From Cerasicoccus maritimus (GTDB lineage Bacteria; Verrucomicrobiota; Verrucomicrobiia; Opitutales; Cerasicoccaceae), in the NCBI GenBank assembly GCA_031296935.1, contig JAVDPD010000025.1, forward strand, positions 22,818 to 86,817: a stretch of 64,000 bases of DNA. Direction: 5' to 3'. The translations under genes and the position numbers were made by a program. Numbering within the stretch: position 1 is the first letter of the stretch; each line of letters begins with the position of its first letter. The notes under the pieces were generated by a model that ran no database searches, had not been told where the DNA came from, and saw only the letters and a program-made list of their open reading frames with translations. Below are positions 47,155-56,510 of the stretch, one piece after another.

Positions 47155-48471
47155 ATGGCTATCAAACAACTACTGCGCCGTGAAGTGATCATCGTTAGCT
47201 TGGTCACCATCATCACTACAAAGCTTTGGCTAATGGCGAAATTTGCCACCGTCCAACCCGACGACCTTTGGCCGTGGCGTGCGCCGTCGCAATTGCTCGG
47301 ATTGCTGTCGCTGGTTTACATGGGAATAGCGCTGATGGCTGGCGCGCGCAGCCGCAGCTTGGAAGCTATCTTTGGCGGACTCGACCGCGCGGTGAGGCTT
47401 CATAAGAAACTCGGTCGCTGGGCGATGATCATCCTGTTCATCCACCTGTTGATGCTCATTCCTCCGTGGCATGCCGCAGGCAAACCTGTTGGCGATTTGT
47501 TCATCCCCTGGTATTCGCCGACCGCGCGCACGCCGGACATCCTTGTCACCTATGCACTCTTCCTGCTGGCATTCCTAGCCTACAATAAGAGCCTGCCCTA
47601 CGCGCGATGGCTGGGGATTCACCAGCTTTTCGGAGCACTCTATTTCTTCTTTTTTATCCATATTATTTTCGTGCCCGGCTCGATCACCGAGTTCGAGCCG
47701 CTCAGCACATGGATCGTTCTCATCGGCGCTGCGGGTAGCCTGTCCTGGCTTTACCGCATTCTGTTTTTCAAGCGCTTTGGCCCACGCTATCGCTACCAAG
47801 TCGAAGCGGTGAAAGATACGGCCAACGAATCCTTCGACCTCGTGCTGCTGCCCACCGAGCGACGTATGAATTACGATCCCGGCATGTTCGCATTTATCTC
47901 CGCCATCGAGCACCCTACTCTGCCTGCCGAGCTGCATCCCTTCACGATTTCATCAACGCCGGTTAACCGCGAGCTACGCTTTTCGATTCGTGCGATCGGC
48001 GACTACACCCAGGCCCTGCGTAAGATCGAGTCCGGCGCAGCAATGGATATTTACGGCCCCTTTGGCGGCTTCACTCCAAATCATTTTGTGCGCTATCGAC
48101 GACTTGTTTTGATCGGCGCGGGCATTGGCATCACGCCGTTTTTATCGATGCTGGCCTACGAGCTGACGAACAACGACTTCCGCCGCATTTGGCTATACTA
48201 CATCGTCCGCAATCCCGAAGACGCTGGCTACGATGAGGAAATTCGCTCGCGCTATCAGCAAGCAGATTCCTATATCGACTACGAACTTTGGATTACAAAG
48301 CAAAAGGGACGTCTCACCGCTAAACAGATTCATGAAAACATTGGCGACATCGACGACTACGCGGTCATGCTTTGCGGCACCACGCCATTCAATAAAGCCT
48401 TAACGAAGCAATTCCTCGAACTCGGCATTCCCCGAGAGCGCATCATCTCCGAAGACTTTGCCTTCCGTTGA
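47155..48471 (+). CDS. Membrane ferric-reductase-like flavoprotein (NADPH-oxidase/ferredoxin-reductase fold)
   Basis: A 438-residue protein. The N-terminal 210 residues hold five or six membrane helices of the ferric-reductase domain with His residues for haem (for example LHKKLGRWAMIILFIHLLML). The C-terminal part is an FAD/NAD(P) module: FAD motif HPFTISSTP (about 262-270), LVLIGAGIGITPFLSML for NAD(P), and a closing AVMLCGTTPFNKAL. It should pass electrons from NAD(P)H across the membrane, to Fe3+, another metal or oxygen. It is preceded and followed by the same 13-bp sequence (CTTGAGCGACGAT at 47055 and 48521). Confidence 0.85.
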   Translation: MAIKQLLRREVIIVSLVTIITTKLWLMAKFATVQPDDLWPWRAPSQLLGLLSLVYMGIALMAGARSRSLEAIFGGLDRAVRLHKKLGRWAMIILFIHLLMLIPPWHAAGKPVGDLFIPWYSPTARTPDILVTYALFLLAFLAYNKSLPYARWLGIHQLFGALYFFFFIHIIFVPGSITEFEPLSTWIVLIGAAGSLSWLYRILFFKRFGPRYRYQVEAVKDTANESFDLVLLPTERRMNYDPGMFAFISAIEHPTLPAELHPFTISSTPVNRELRFSIRAIGDYTQALRKIESGAAMDIYGPFGGFTPNHFVRYRRLVLIGAGIGITPFLSMLAYELTNNDFRRIWLYYIVRNPEDAGYDEEIRSRYQQADSYIDYELWITKQKGRLTAKQIHENIGDIDDYAVMLCGTTPFNKALTKQFLELGIPRERIISEDFAFR

Positions 48472-48476
48472 AGCAG

Positions 48477-48533
48477 GCAGCCTACGGCTGCACCCATAGA
48501 TTTTCGCGGTGCGAAAATGGCTTGAGCGACGAT
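48477..48533. repeat. Two-hairpin intergenic element, copy 3 (divergent)
   Basis: Stem 1 GCAGCC-TAC-GGCTGC (48477-48491), linker ending in ATAGA, stem 2 TTTTCGC-GGT-GCGAAAA (48501-48517), then a tail. The plan is the same as the copies at 56432 and 58420, but both stems carry paired base changes that preserve pairing. Confidence 0.65.
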
Positions 48534-48536
48534 TGT

Positions 48537-50729
48537 TTAGAATGGGAAGCCCAGCCCCACTTGGAAGCGGCCGTCCGGGTCGATGGGGCGCTTCTTCACG
48601 TTGTAGCCGTATTCAAAGCGCAGTGGGCCGACGATGGTGCGAATGCTGATGCCGCCGCCCACGCTAATCAACACCTCGTTAAACGGATAGTCGCTGATCT
48701 GCGCCGCATTGCCCACCGTATCGACAAAGGCGACGATGGAGAACGTTTCATTGATGCGCTGTTCGAGCTCCGCTTGAAAAAGCATGTAGCTGACGGCGCC
48801 GATCTGCTGGCCCTGCGCATTGACCGGTGAGGCCTGGTCGCGCTTGTAACCACGAACTGTATTTTCACCACCCAGGAAGAAGCGGCGGTTGACCGGTATT
48901 TCCTGCGAGGGCGAACCACTGGTCGTGATGACGCCATGCTTGAACCCAAGGTGCCCCGTTAAACCGAAGTCGCCCAAGGGATGGTGGTAAGCACCGCCAA
49001 ATTCCAGGCTGTCGTAGTTTACATCGCCACCAAAAAATGGGCGGGCAAACTCAGTAGAAAAATACCAATGATAGCCATCCGTTGGAAACACCGGGCTGTC
49101 TAAATCACTCTGCACGAATTTAAAGCCCAGGGCGCCAATGCGCGCTTCCAGCGGTCCCGGCGGAACGAGAAAGTCGCGGTTCGTCGCCTTAACATTCTCC
49201 AACGAATAGCTAACCGAACTGTTGATGTTCAGAGCCTGAATAAAGTGCTGAAATCCAGCTCGCGCGCCCCATTCTTCACGATCAAATGTGAGCTCCTTTC
49301 GATGCAGGTAATTAATGTTGGAGAAGAAATCCAAGTCCTGCCCAAAGAGCTGCGGTATCCAGTAATCGACGTCGCCGTAAGTTGCTTTAAACGACTGCAC
49401 CACCCGCAAATCCGCCCGGTGCGCAATGCCCCAAAGATTGTTGCGCTCTACTTCAAAACCACCACGCACGATATCGAAGCTGCCAACGCCAAATATCAAA
49501 TCGACTTCGGTCTTTCCCTTAGGCGTGAGTTCATAAATAACGTCCCACTTACCCGGTTCAACTTCCTCATAATTAATCTGCACCCGTCGAAAGATGCCCA
49601 GCCTGCTGAGGCGACTACGCCCTTCTTCAACCGCAGTACGATTGAGCGGCTGCCCCGGCGTGCCATTAGCCTGTTGTTCAAGCAACCAGGGCGCAACATC
49701 TCCGGCGCCTTCAAAGCGCACGCTATTCAGTTCAGCATGTGCGCCAGGATACACGCTGAGGATCAGCTTACCAAACACCCGCTCCTCAGTTTCCTCAACC
49801 ACTTCGAAATCCACTTCCACATGCGTCTCGGGAAAGCCCTTGGCAAACCCCTCGCGCCGCAGAGTCTGAACCTCCAAAACCACCCAATCCGGCGTGAGGC
49901 GCTTCTCAGCAAAGCTGTCGTCACGCGTATGTTGGACTTTACCCTCCACGGCATTTTCGACCTCATCGTCACTCATATCATGGACGACATTTGCCGGAAC
50001 ATTCTCTTCACTAAGATCTGTAGTTTCAGCCTCTTCGGGATAATAGAACAACACCTCCATTTCATTGGTGTAAAATATCGGGCCAGGCTTCACCGTCGCT
50101 GAGCAATTAACCTGCCCTGTTTCATCATCGATCTCGTAGCGTTTGGCCGTCACTTCGACTTTGCGATAGCCGAGGTCTTTCAGCGTTTGCACGATGCGAT
50201 TCAAGCCAGCTTGGAATCGACCTTCCGTAAAGTAGCGGTCTTTCTCACTGACGACCAATTGATCCGTCGTGTAGAAATAGCTGGCAGCTCTGGAGGGCAT
50301 ATCAGCAGGCAGACCTTCGACTGTAATTGTGTTGAAATAGTAGAGTAATCCGGCACGAACACGGAAATCCACTTCATCGCCCTCTACATCTCGTGGAGGA
50401 TTTGGCTCCAAATCTCCGTCGGTCCAAACTGACTCAAACACCACCTCGCCGTCCTTCATCAACTGAATATCGAGCTCAGGCTCCAGGTAGCCCTTTTGTT
50501 TAATTTCACCAGCAAGAATCCAGACCGCGTCTTCAAGAAAAAGTCCGTCGTAGGTCTTTCGCTCATCGCCTTCGACATCGAGGATTTCCAGTGAACGCTC
50601 CAAATATAAATCCGAGAAGTAGCCAAAGCCGCTGACCGTTACGTTCGGATCGCCAATCAGCCCAAACAGCGACCCAGCACTGAGAATCCCCGGTGCCAAG
50701 AGCAGGCAAAGTAGCAACAGGCGTTTCAT
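48537..50729 (-). CDS. tamA: Omp85-family outer-membrane protein, TamA-like
   Basis: A 730-residue outer-membrane protein with a signal peptide (MKRLLLLCLLLAPGILSA). The N-terminal 330 residues contain POTRA-like beta-alpha-beta modules (for example YYFNTITVEGLPADMPSRAA and ELNSVRFEGAGDVAPWLL). Residues about 400-730 form the 16-strand Omp85 barrel with the conserved segment FLGGENTVRGYKRD and a terminal Phe (GLGFPF), the outer-membrane insertion signal. It follows the tamB-like gene with stop and start codons adjacent (TAAATG), so the pair is translationally coupled. TamA-TamB move lipids or outer-membrane proteins between membranes. Confidence 0.9.
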   Translation of the reverse strand: MKRLLLLCLLLAPGILSAGSLFGLIGDPNVTVSGFGYFSDLYLERSLEILDVEGDERKTYDGLFLEDAVWILAGEIKQKGYLEPELDIQLMKDGEVVFESVWTDGDLEPNPPRDVEGDEVDFRVRAGLLYYFNTITVEGLPADMPSRAASYFYTTDQLVVSEKDRYFTEGRFQAGLNRIVQTLKDLGYRKVEVTAKRYEIDDETGQVNCSATVKPGPIFYTNEMEVLFYYPEEAETTDLSEENVPANVVHDMSDDEVENAVEGKVQHTRDDSFAEKRLTPDWVVLEVQTLRREGFAKGFPETHVEVDFEVVEETEERVFGKLILSVYPGAHAELNSVRFEGAGDVAPWLLEQQANGTPGQPLNRTAVEEGRSRLSRLGIFRRVQINYEEVEPGKWDVIYELTPKGKTEVDLIFGVGSFDIVRGGFEVERNNLWGIAHRADLRVVQSFKATYGDVDYWIPQLFGQDLDFFSNINYLHRKELTFDREEWGARAGFQHFIQALNINSSVSYSLENVKATNRDFLVPPGPLEARIGALGFKFVQSDLDSPVFPTDGYHWYFSTEFARPFFGGDVNYDSLEFGGAYHHPLGDFGLTGHLGFKHGVITTSGSPSQEIPVNRRFFLGGENTVRGYKRDQASPVNAQGQQIGAVSYMLFQAELEQRINETFSIVAFVDTVGNAAQISDYPFNEVLISVGGGISIRTIVGPLRFEYGYNVKKRPIDPDGRFQVGLGFPF

Positions 50730-53700
50730 TTAGTCGCGGTAAATCGTGTATTCAAAGTCGAGGTAGTAGGCGTCGTATTTGTCGTAGGCGCCAACGACAT
50801 CCCAGTCGTCATTCAGCTTGTAGCGGATATTAATCGTATCCTTGCCCGATGTGGAAACATCCTCGCCGATATTAACCGTCAGTACGTCGTCCAGCGGATC
50901 AATCAACCCAAGGTCCACTAGGAAGCTGCGCCCAATGTAAATCCCGATACCGCTCAAGCGGCTTTCCGCCGAGCGGTCGTGGTTCGGGATTTGCCCTGAG
51001 GTGACCATTAAGATAATGTCTGACTGCTCCAAACTCGGCGTCGAAGTAAAGGCGATGATCGGCTCGTTCGCCGTCCCAGTAACGCGTAGTTGAATGTCGT
51101 AACCATATGCACGCCCACTGGCAGTGATGTTCAACATCGGAACATCCGGGTCATTCTGCGGTATCTCAACCGCACCGCCATCCACGCGCAAGGTCGCAAA
51201 CGGGAACATGATGATGCCGTGCTCCAGCTCGGCTTGGCCATACATCAGCGGACGGCGCAACGGGCCGCGCATATCAAAGTCTGCCGATACCACACCTTCA
51301 AAGGTCGGCACGCGCACGCGTAGGAAGCGGTCACCCTCAATCTTTAAGTGCAGCCGCCAATCGGCCAGTGGTTCATCCTCAATTGAAAAATACGGAGGCC
51401 GCATGGAGCCTCCTCCAGCCGAAGAGCCACCCCCGCCCCCTTGTTGAAACGAAGCGAGGTCTTTGGTGAAGAAGCTTTCGTTCAGCGCCACCACGCCGCC
51501 AATCGTCGTGATGCCCTCGCCGTCGGTTTTGAGCGTGATGCTCGGCGAGGCACGGAGAATCAATCCAGGCGAGCGCGCCAACGGCACATTCTCCCCCGAC
51601 AGCTTCAAATCAAACAGGGGCTTCCATTGCTCGCTAAGATTCACGACTCCAGAAATCCCGATTGGCGCGCCGCCCACCACAGCATCCGCCTGCTTAACCG
51701 ACAAGGTGCGCCCTTCCATACGGAACGATGCATTGATGTCGTTGATCGATCCCAACTGCGCGAGGGGTCGCGTCTTCACACCTTCGATGTCCAACCCGCC
51801 TTGGATGTTCTGCCCCGCTGACAATTTACCCGTCAGAGACAGCGTGCCTTCATCACGTAAGACATCCGGCAAGAAATCGGTAAAGGCATTCAACGGCACA
51901 TCGGTAAAACGCAACTCTCCGGTAGCCTCAGACCAATCTGGGATCGCGCCTTCGTTAATCAATCCTTCCCACGATGTGCGCCCCATTGGCAATTGAGCAA
52001 CCAGCGTAAAAGGTCGGCCCGCAATGTTCACCTCCCCGCGGCTAATCGCAATTTGCTCTGGTGACAGGTTGACCACCACGTTCGCCTTCTGCACCTGCGG
52101 CAACTTGCGCTCGGAGTCCGTCATGGCTTCCAGCGCGTCGAACTTCAGGTCAAGCCTGCCCACTGGTTCCGAGACGTTGCCCGAAATTTGAAAATCAATG
52201 ATCGGGTGAATGAAGTCCACAGCGACCTGCTCCTCAAACCAGTTCCAGATTGGCGAATCATCAGGCTCAGCGAATAATGTAAAATGAATGGGCGCATCAT
52301 CTTCAATAGTCCAGTAATGCGGGCCGGCTGGAGTCACGAGGAGCGAAGCTGCCCCCTTAGCCTCCATCAACGTAAATTCGCCTTGCATGACCCGGAGGTC
52401 TGGCAGCGCGAGATGGCCATCCTGCAACGACAGGTCAACCAACAATTCAACTTCATCCTGATTCTCAGGAAAGAGCCCAGCATCGATTTTCAGCTTTGCT
52501 TCCAGCGGACCTCCATTCCATGACGCCTGCACCAGCAAATCATCCAACTTAACCTGGTAAGGCAGCGGCTCACTCAAAACCAAGTCCAGCCAAACCGCCT
52601 TCACGTCTTTAGCTTCCAACTGCACCTTGCCATGGTGCGGATAATCCACCACGCCAGAGAGCTCAAGCTTGGAGCCCGCTTCACCTTTAAGACGGATCGG
52701 GGAAATGCTGATCGCGCCAGCGTCTTCTTTCACGGTAAAAGGTGCCTCGAGGTTAAGCTCAGGTTGCTCACGCACATCGAGCAGCAGTTTGCTAATTTCC
52801 ACCGAGCGTACTGGCCCACCCAGCGAAGCGCTTCCCTTTAAATCGATGCCGCTTTGCTCGTTCTTTAGTTGTATGGCCAAGAGAGAAAACTCGAGCCAAT
52901 CCGCCTCCCAATCTACCGATACATTGGCTGGTGGCCTCTCAGGGCGCTGTAAACCACCGATGCCCATTGTACCAACATGCTTCGGCGTCTCCAGATCACC
53001 ATTCACAGTGACTTTGAGCTCGATGGTATCATAGGTCAGGTCCTCCTGCTCACCGATGAATGGCTCCAACGCCTTTAAGAATTTCGGGTCCGCCACGAAG
53101 TCCAGGTTCAGATCTTCCACTTGATGCTCCTCAACGTCGGCTTTGCCAGTGACCTTGAGCAAGGTCCCCTCACCCGTCGATGCATCGAACTCCTCGATGG
53201 TCAGTTGCGGGTAATCCAGCTCTGCATGAAAAGCGAGCGACTCCAATTGAAACGCATCGTAGCGTAAGCTTTGTCCTGCAAAGTTAGCCGTAATGAGCGG
53301 CCACCCTTCCCCCGGATGGTGATCAACGACCAGCGCGCCTTGCAAGCGCCCATCGAGCTTTTGCTCGGGAATGTCGCTTAGGTTCAGGTCCACGGTCAGC
53401 TCGGCGTCCGGCAAATCCTTGAGGTTGTTCAACTCCACCCGCAGCGGCTTAGATAAAGATACGTGGCTCGACCACGCATCCACCAGCAACTGCTCCACAT
53501 TGACCACCTGATCGTCGCCGTGCGCTTCCAAAGCAACCTTGAGCGGCGGCAGATCTGTTTTCTTCGGCACCGCCTCAGCGTTGAGCGAGATGTCCGCCTT
53601 CGCGCCATCCCAGTCGGCTTTCAGGTTGATAGTAGGCTGCTCGTAATCCGGCAGGTCATAGATGTTCGCCGGGAAGATGAAGTTTGTCGTCTCGGCGTGC

Positions 53701-54473
53701 GCGCTGGTCGGTATGTAGCCTCCGGGACCGACAACCGCTGAAAACGTCAGTTTGTTCGAAGTCTTTTCGATCTGCAGATCGCCAGTGAGCTCAATCTGAT
53801 CGCTGACGGCCACCTTGCCATGTAAAACTAGCGGCAGTTCCTGCTCAGCGGGTCTCTTGATTTCAAAACTCAATTCCTTCTCTGCGACTCGCTGAACTTC
53901 CAGCGTAATAAGACTAGGTAAGTTGCTACGGCCAGTTTGGAAATAATCTACTCCAATCCGTTGCGCTTCCACACGGACATCAACTGCCTTGACTAGCACG
54001 TCTCCATCCTGGCGATATTCCACGCCTTCAATTGCTACATTGTCGATCCAGCCAAATGCCTCATCCCAATACCCCAGCACATCATTCATCAAAGCTGGGA
54101 GATTCATGCCCGACTCAACGTCACTGACCTCGTGTTTGGGTTCTTCTGATGAAACAACCTTTACCAGGACACCATTCAACTCAACGTAAGCCCCCGCCTC
54201 GTTGCTAAACCACCGCCGCGAAATGAGACGCCAAGGAGTCGGTGCCTTGAGCAAATCGATTTTCGTTTCGAGCCCATCCTCCTGATACCAGACATCCGTC
54301 AGCGTATAATGCCCGTCCTCCCGCGAGATATCCGCAAACGTCACGCCATATTCCTTCAGCAGCGGGCGGACGATTGACGGGGCCCAGAAGTCGGCCGTCG
54401 CCAGCGTGATGAGGAATATCACGCACACAACGGCGATGGTCCAGCCGGCTATTTTCAGTATCTTGCGTTTCAT
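50730..54473 (-). CDS. tamB: TamB-like (AsmA/DUF490) inter-membrane transport protein
   Basis: A 1247-residue protein with one N-terminal membrane anchor (about 8-30, IAGWTIAVVCVIFLITLATADFW) and a long beta-rich body that would form the hydrophobic groove of the repeating beta-groove superfamily. The C-terminal 300 residues are the DUF490/TamB domain: GVVSADFDMRGPLRRPLMYG, ARVTGT-like strands, and IILMVTSGQIPN. The tail (VNIGEDVSTSGKDTINIRYK, then DFEYTIYRD) is the typical closing segment that docks on TamA. ATG 54473 is used rather than the TTG before it. It is divergent from dnaX. Confidence 0.9.
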   Translation of the reverse strand: MKRKILKIAGWTIAVVCVIFLITLATADFWAPSIVRPLLKEYGVTFADISREDGHYTLTDVWYQEDGLETKIDLLKAPTPWRLISRRWFSNEAGAYVELNGVLVKVVSSEEPKHEVSDVESGMNLPALMNDVLGYWDEAFGWIDNVAIEGVEYRQDGDVLVKAVDVRVEAQRIGVDYFQTGRSNLPSLITLEVQRVAEKELSFEIKRPAEQELPLVLHGKVAVSDQIELTGDLQIEKTSNKLTFSAVVGPGGYIPTSAHAETTNFIFPANIYDLPDYEQPTINLKADWDGAKADISLNAEAVPKKTDLPPLKVALEAHGDDQVVNVEQLLVDAWSSHVSLSKPLRVELNNLKDLPDAELTVDLNLSDIPEQKLDGRLQGALVVDHHPGEGWPLITANFAGQSLRYDAFQLESLAFHAELDYPQLTIEEFDASTGEGTLLKVTGKADVEEHQVEDLNLDFVADPKFLKALEPFIGEQEDLTYDTIELKVTVNGDLETPKHVGTMGIGGLQRPERPPANVSVDWEADWLEFSLLAIQLKNEQSGIDLKGSASLGGPVRSVEISKLLLDVREQPELNLEAPFTVKEDAGAISISPIRLKGEAGSKLELSGVVDYPHHGKVQLEAKDVKAVWLDLVLSEPLPYQVKLDDLLVQASWNGGPLEAKLKIDAGLFPENQDEVELLVDLSLQDGHLALPDLRVMQGEFTLMEAKGAASLLVTPAGPHYWTIEDDAPIHFTLFAEPDDSPIWNWFEEQVAVDFIHPIIDFQISGNVSEPVGRLDLKFDALEAMTDSERKLPQVQKANVVVNLSPEQIAISRGEVNIAGRPFTLVAQLPMGRTSWEGLINEGAIPDWSEATGELRFTDVPLNAFTDFLPDVLRDEGTLSLTGKLSAGQNIQGGLDIEGVKTRPLAQLGSINDINASFRMEGRTLSVKQADAVVGGAPIGISGVVNLSEQWKPLFDLKLSGENVPLARSPGLILRASPSITLKTDGEGITTIGGVVALNESFFTKDLASFQQGGGGGSSAGGGSMRPPYFSIEDEPLADWRLHLKIEGDRFLRVRVPTFEGVVSADFDMRGPLRRPLMYGQAELEHGIIMFPFATLRVDGGAVEIPQNDPDVPMLNITASGRAYGYDIQLRVTGTANEPIIAFTSTPSLEQSDIILMVTSGQIPNHDRSAESRLSGIGIYIGRSFLVDLGLIDPLDDVLTVNIGEDVSTSGKDTINIRYKLNDDWDVVGAYDKYDAYYLDFEYTIYRD

Positions 54474-54567
54474 CAAGGCGTTACGCGCCGAGGTTTAAGG
54501 TTTTGCCGAAGAATGTAGATTGGAGGTTGAATCTTCGCAAGCCGGTCTTCAATGTTTCTTCTCTCAA

Positions 54568-56103
54568 ATGGCGCAAGAGGCATATCAAGTCATCGCGCGG
54601 CGCTGGCGCCCCAAGCAGTTCGACGAAATGGTCGGGCAGGAGCACATCGTCCGCACCCTGAAGAACGCGATTGAAACCAACCGCATCGCGCACGCCTACC
54701 TGTTTGTCGGCCCCCGCGGCACCGGTAAGACCACCACCGCCCGCATCTTCGCCAAGGCCCTCAACGCCGAAGGCGGCCCCCAGGTCGCGCCCGACGACTC
54801 CACGCCGATCAGCCAGGCCATCATGAGCGGCTCCTGCATGGACGTTATCGAGATCGACGGTGCTAGCAACAACGGCGTCGACCAGATCCGCGACCTGCGC
54901 GAGGAGTGCCAATACGCCCCTACCCAAGGCCAGTTCAAGATCTACATCATTGACGAGGTCCACATGCTCTCCAATCAGGCGTGGAACGCGCTCCTGAAGA
55001 CCCTCGAAGAGCCGCCCTCGCACGTGAAGTTCATTTTCGCGACCACGGAAGCCAACAAGGTGCTCCCGACAGTTGTCTCCCGCTGCCAGCGCTTTGAATT
55101 CCGCCCAATCCCGGACGTGCAAATCATCGAACGCCTGACGCACATTGCCCAGGCCGACGACATCAAGGTCGACGAAGGCGCCCTGAAAGCCATCGCCCGC
55201 ATGGCCGACGGCGGCATGCGCGACGCCCAGTCCATCCTCGACCAGCTCATTTCCTTCTGCGGCAACGACATCACCGAAGTAAAGGCGCTCGACGTTTACG
55301 GCCTCGCCGCCCCAGCCTCGATCGACGAGATTGTTAAGGCCATCGCGATTGCCGACTACCAAAAGCTTTTTGACGCCATTGAGGCCATCGCCGCCGAAGG
55401 CCGCGACCTCTACCGCGTGCTGCTCGACATCCAGTCCCGCACCCGCGAGGCCATGATCGAGGCCATCCGCAACGGCGGCTCCACCGACAGCCTCGGCGCC
55501 CCGCTCACCGCGGAGTCGCTCACCCGCATGCTCGACGCCCTGCAGTCCGGCGAAAGCCAGGTGCGCAGCGGCCTCAGCCAACGCGTGAACTTCGAGGTGG
55601 CGCTCCTGCGAGCGGTCGACCAAAGCCGCACCCGGGCGATCGACTCGGTCATCAAGGAACTTAGCAATCTCGCAGCCGGCCTCCCACAAGACGCCGGCCA
55701 AAAAAAAATAGAGACACCGGCAACGCCCCCCAGTAACGGGCCGATCCCGCCGCTGGGCGCCATGCCCAAGTCTGCTGCGCCACCCAAAGGCCCCGTTGCT
55801 CGCGCCACCGGGATAGACACCGAGCACCCCGCTGGCGGCGATCACGCCGACGGCCCCACCGAAGACGAGTGGAACCGCAGCTCCGACTCTGCCGAAGATG
55901 AGCCCGAGGGCATGTTTGAAGAAATCCCCGTTGCCCGCTCCAAACGCGCGCTAGACCAGGACGCCGTCAAATACGGCCCCGAGACCAAGGAATTTCAAGC
56001 GGCAATGGAGGCCATCGCCGGTGACACCGAGCACCTCCTCGTCGACCTCCTCCGCGCCGACTTCAAATTCGTCGAAAGCGTGGACCCCGAAGCGCTGCGC
56101 TAG
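54568..56103 (+). CDS. dnaX: DNA polymerase III tau subunit (gamma by frameshift), lacking the zinc module
   Basis: The clamp-loader ATPase. Walker [10 protein letters not shown] (about 49-57), DEVHMLS (about 129-135) and sensor [10 protein letters not shown] are intact in the first 220 residues; the collar domain runs to about 365. The four-Cys zinc module that normally follows the Walker A helix is absent: a segment [13 protein letters not shown] replaces it. At codon 378 an A9 run (55700-55708) offers frameshifting. A -1 shift ends after ten codons at TAA, and a +1 shift or loss of one A ends at once at TAG, giving a gamma-like product of about 380-390 residues; the zero frame gives tau (511). 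ATG 54568 begins the family N-terminus ([13 protein letters not shown]). The usual ybaB-recR neighbours are missing. Confidence 0.96.
   Translation: MAQEAYQVIARRWRPKQFDEMVGQEHIVRTLKNAIETNRIAHAYLFVGPRGTGKTTTARIFAKALNAEGGPQVAPDDSTPISQAIMSGSCMDVIEIDGASNNGVDQIRDLREECQYAPTQGQFKIYIIDEVHMLSNQAWNALLKTLEEPPSHVKFIFATTEANKVLPTVVSRCQRFEFRPIPDVQIIERLTHIAQADDIKVDEGALKAIARMADGGMRDAQSILDQLISFCGNDITEVKALDVYGLAAPASIDEIVKAIAIADYQKLFDAIEAIAAEGRDLYRVLLDIQSRTREAMIEAIRNGGSTDSLGAPLTAESLTRMLDALQSGESQVRSGLSQRVNFEVALLRAVDQSRTRAIDSVIKELSNLAAGLPQDAGQKKIETPATPPSNGPIPPLGAMPKSAAPPKGPVARATGIDTEHPAGGDHADGPTEDEWNRSSDSAEDEPEGMFEEIPVARSKRALDQDAVKYGPETKEFQAAMEAIAGDTEHLLVDLLRADFKFVESVDPEALR
55700..55708 (+). promoter_or_regulatory. 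A9 slippage/frameshift site in dnaX
   Basis: Nine consecutive A after C, read as CAA AAA AAA ATA in the tau frame, contain the heptamer A-AAA-AAA. Downstream, CCCAG and CTGGG can form a stem about 15-40 nt further on. The site lies between the AAA+/collar domains and the tau-specific tail, as in E. coli (translational) and Thermus (transcriptional slippage, also A9). Confidence 0.7.
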
Positions 56104-56175
56104 ATGCGTGCCTGAGAATACCTGAAATCACAGATTCCTGATTCTCTCAGCCCGAATACTCGCGCAAACAGCCCT
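56104..56175. other. dnaX 3' region
   Basis: A weak imperfect hairpin (CTGAGA with TCTCAG, about 56112-56150) without a T-tract follows the dnaX stop. No gene is seen. Confidence 0.4.
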
Positions 56176-56329
56176 CCGCGCCTGTGCGACGCCATCACAC
56201 AGCCTGTGCGATTACTTAACACCGACGCTGCTAAACCTTAGCACAGCCTGTGTCATTACTTAGCACTACCTGTGCTAAACCTTAGCAGCGGCGCTGTCAT
56301 GCCTTAGCACAGTCGCTGAGTCATCCCAA
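56176..56329. repeat. Tandem array of seven degenerate 22-bp units
   Basis: Units start at 56176, 56198, 56220, 56242, 56264, 56286 and 56308, exactly 22 bp apart. Most begin CAC or CAG, continue with CCTGTG or CGCTG, and end CTTAG. The 3' half alternates between TCATTACTTAG-like and GCTAAACCTTAG-like forms. Two units share CACAGCCTGTG exactly, itself nearly a dyad. The period is not a multiple of three and no open frame spans it. It lies 72 bp after dnaX. Organisation (constant half plus switching half, seven or eight units) mirrors the 23-bp array at 40083 though the sequence differs. Confidence 0.85.
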
Positions 56330-56431
56330 GAACTGCCCAGCTCGTTGTGAAATCATCACCATCGCCAGCTCACAGCCTGTTCCTAAGGCAGGAACTGCGC
56401 CTTCACTGGTGGACAACGCTGCGTCATTGCC

Positions 56432-56510
56432 GCCAGCGTTCCGCTGGCCGATAGATTTGCACACCGTGCAAATGCCGACTCCCTCGCAACGGCTACGACG
56501 GAGCGTAGCC
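56432..56510. repeat. Two-hairpin intergenic element, copy 1, with a third hairpin
   Basis: Stem 1 GCCAGCG-TTC-CGCTGGC (56432-56448), linker CGATAGA, stem 2 TTTGCAC-ACC-GTGCAAA (56456-56472), tail TGCCGACTCCCTC. A further hairpin GGCTACG / CGTAGCC (56491-56510) follows in this copy only. A near-identical copy lies 2 kb away at 58420 and a divergent one at 48477. Confidence 0.75.

Noticed and set aside
55700-55708. A9 run as a sequencing error that breaks dnaX
   Set aside because: The zero frame reads through cleanly to a full-length tau, so no correction is needed.
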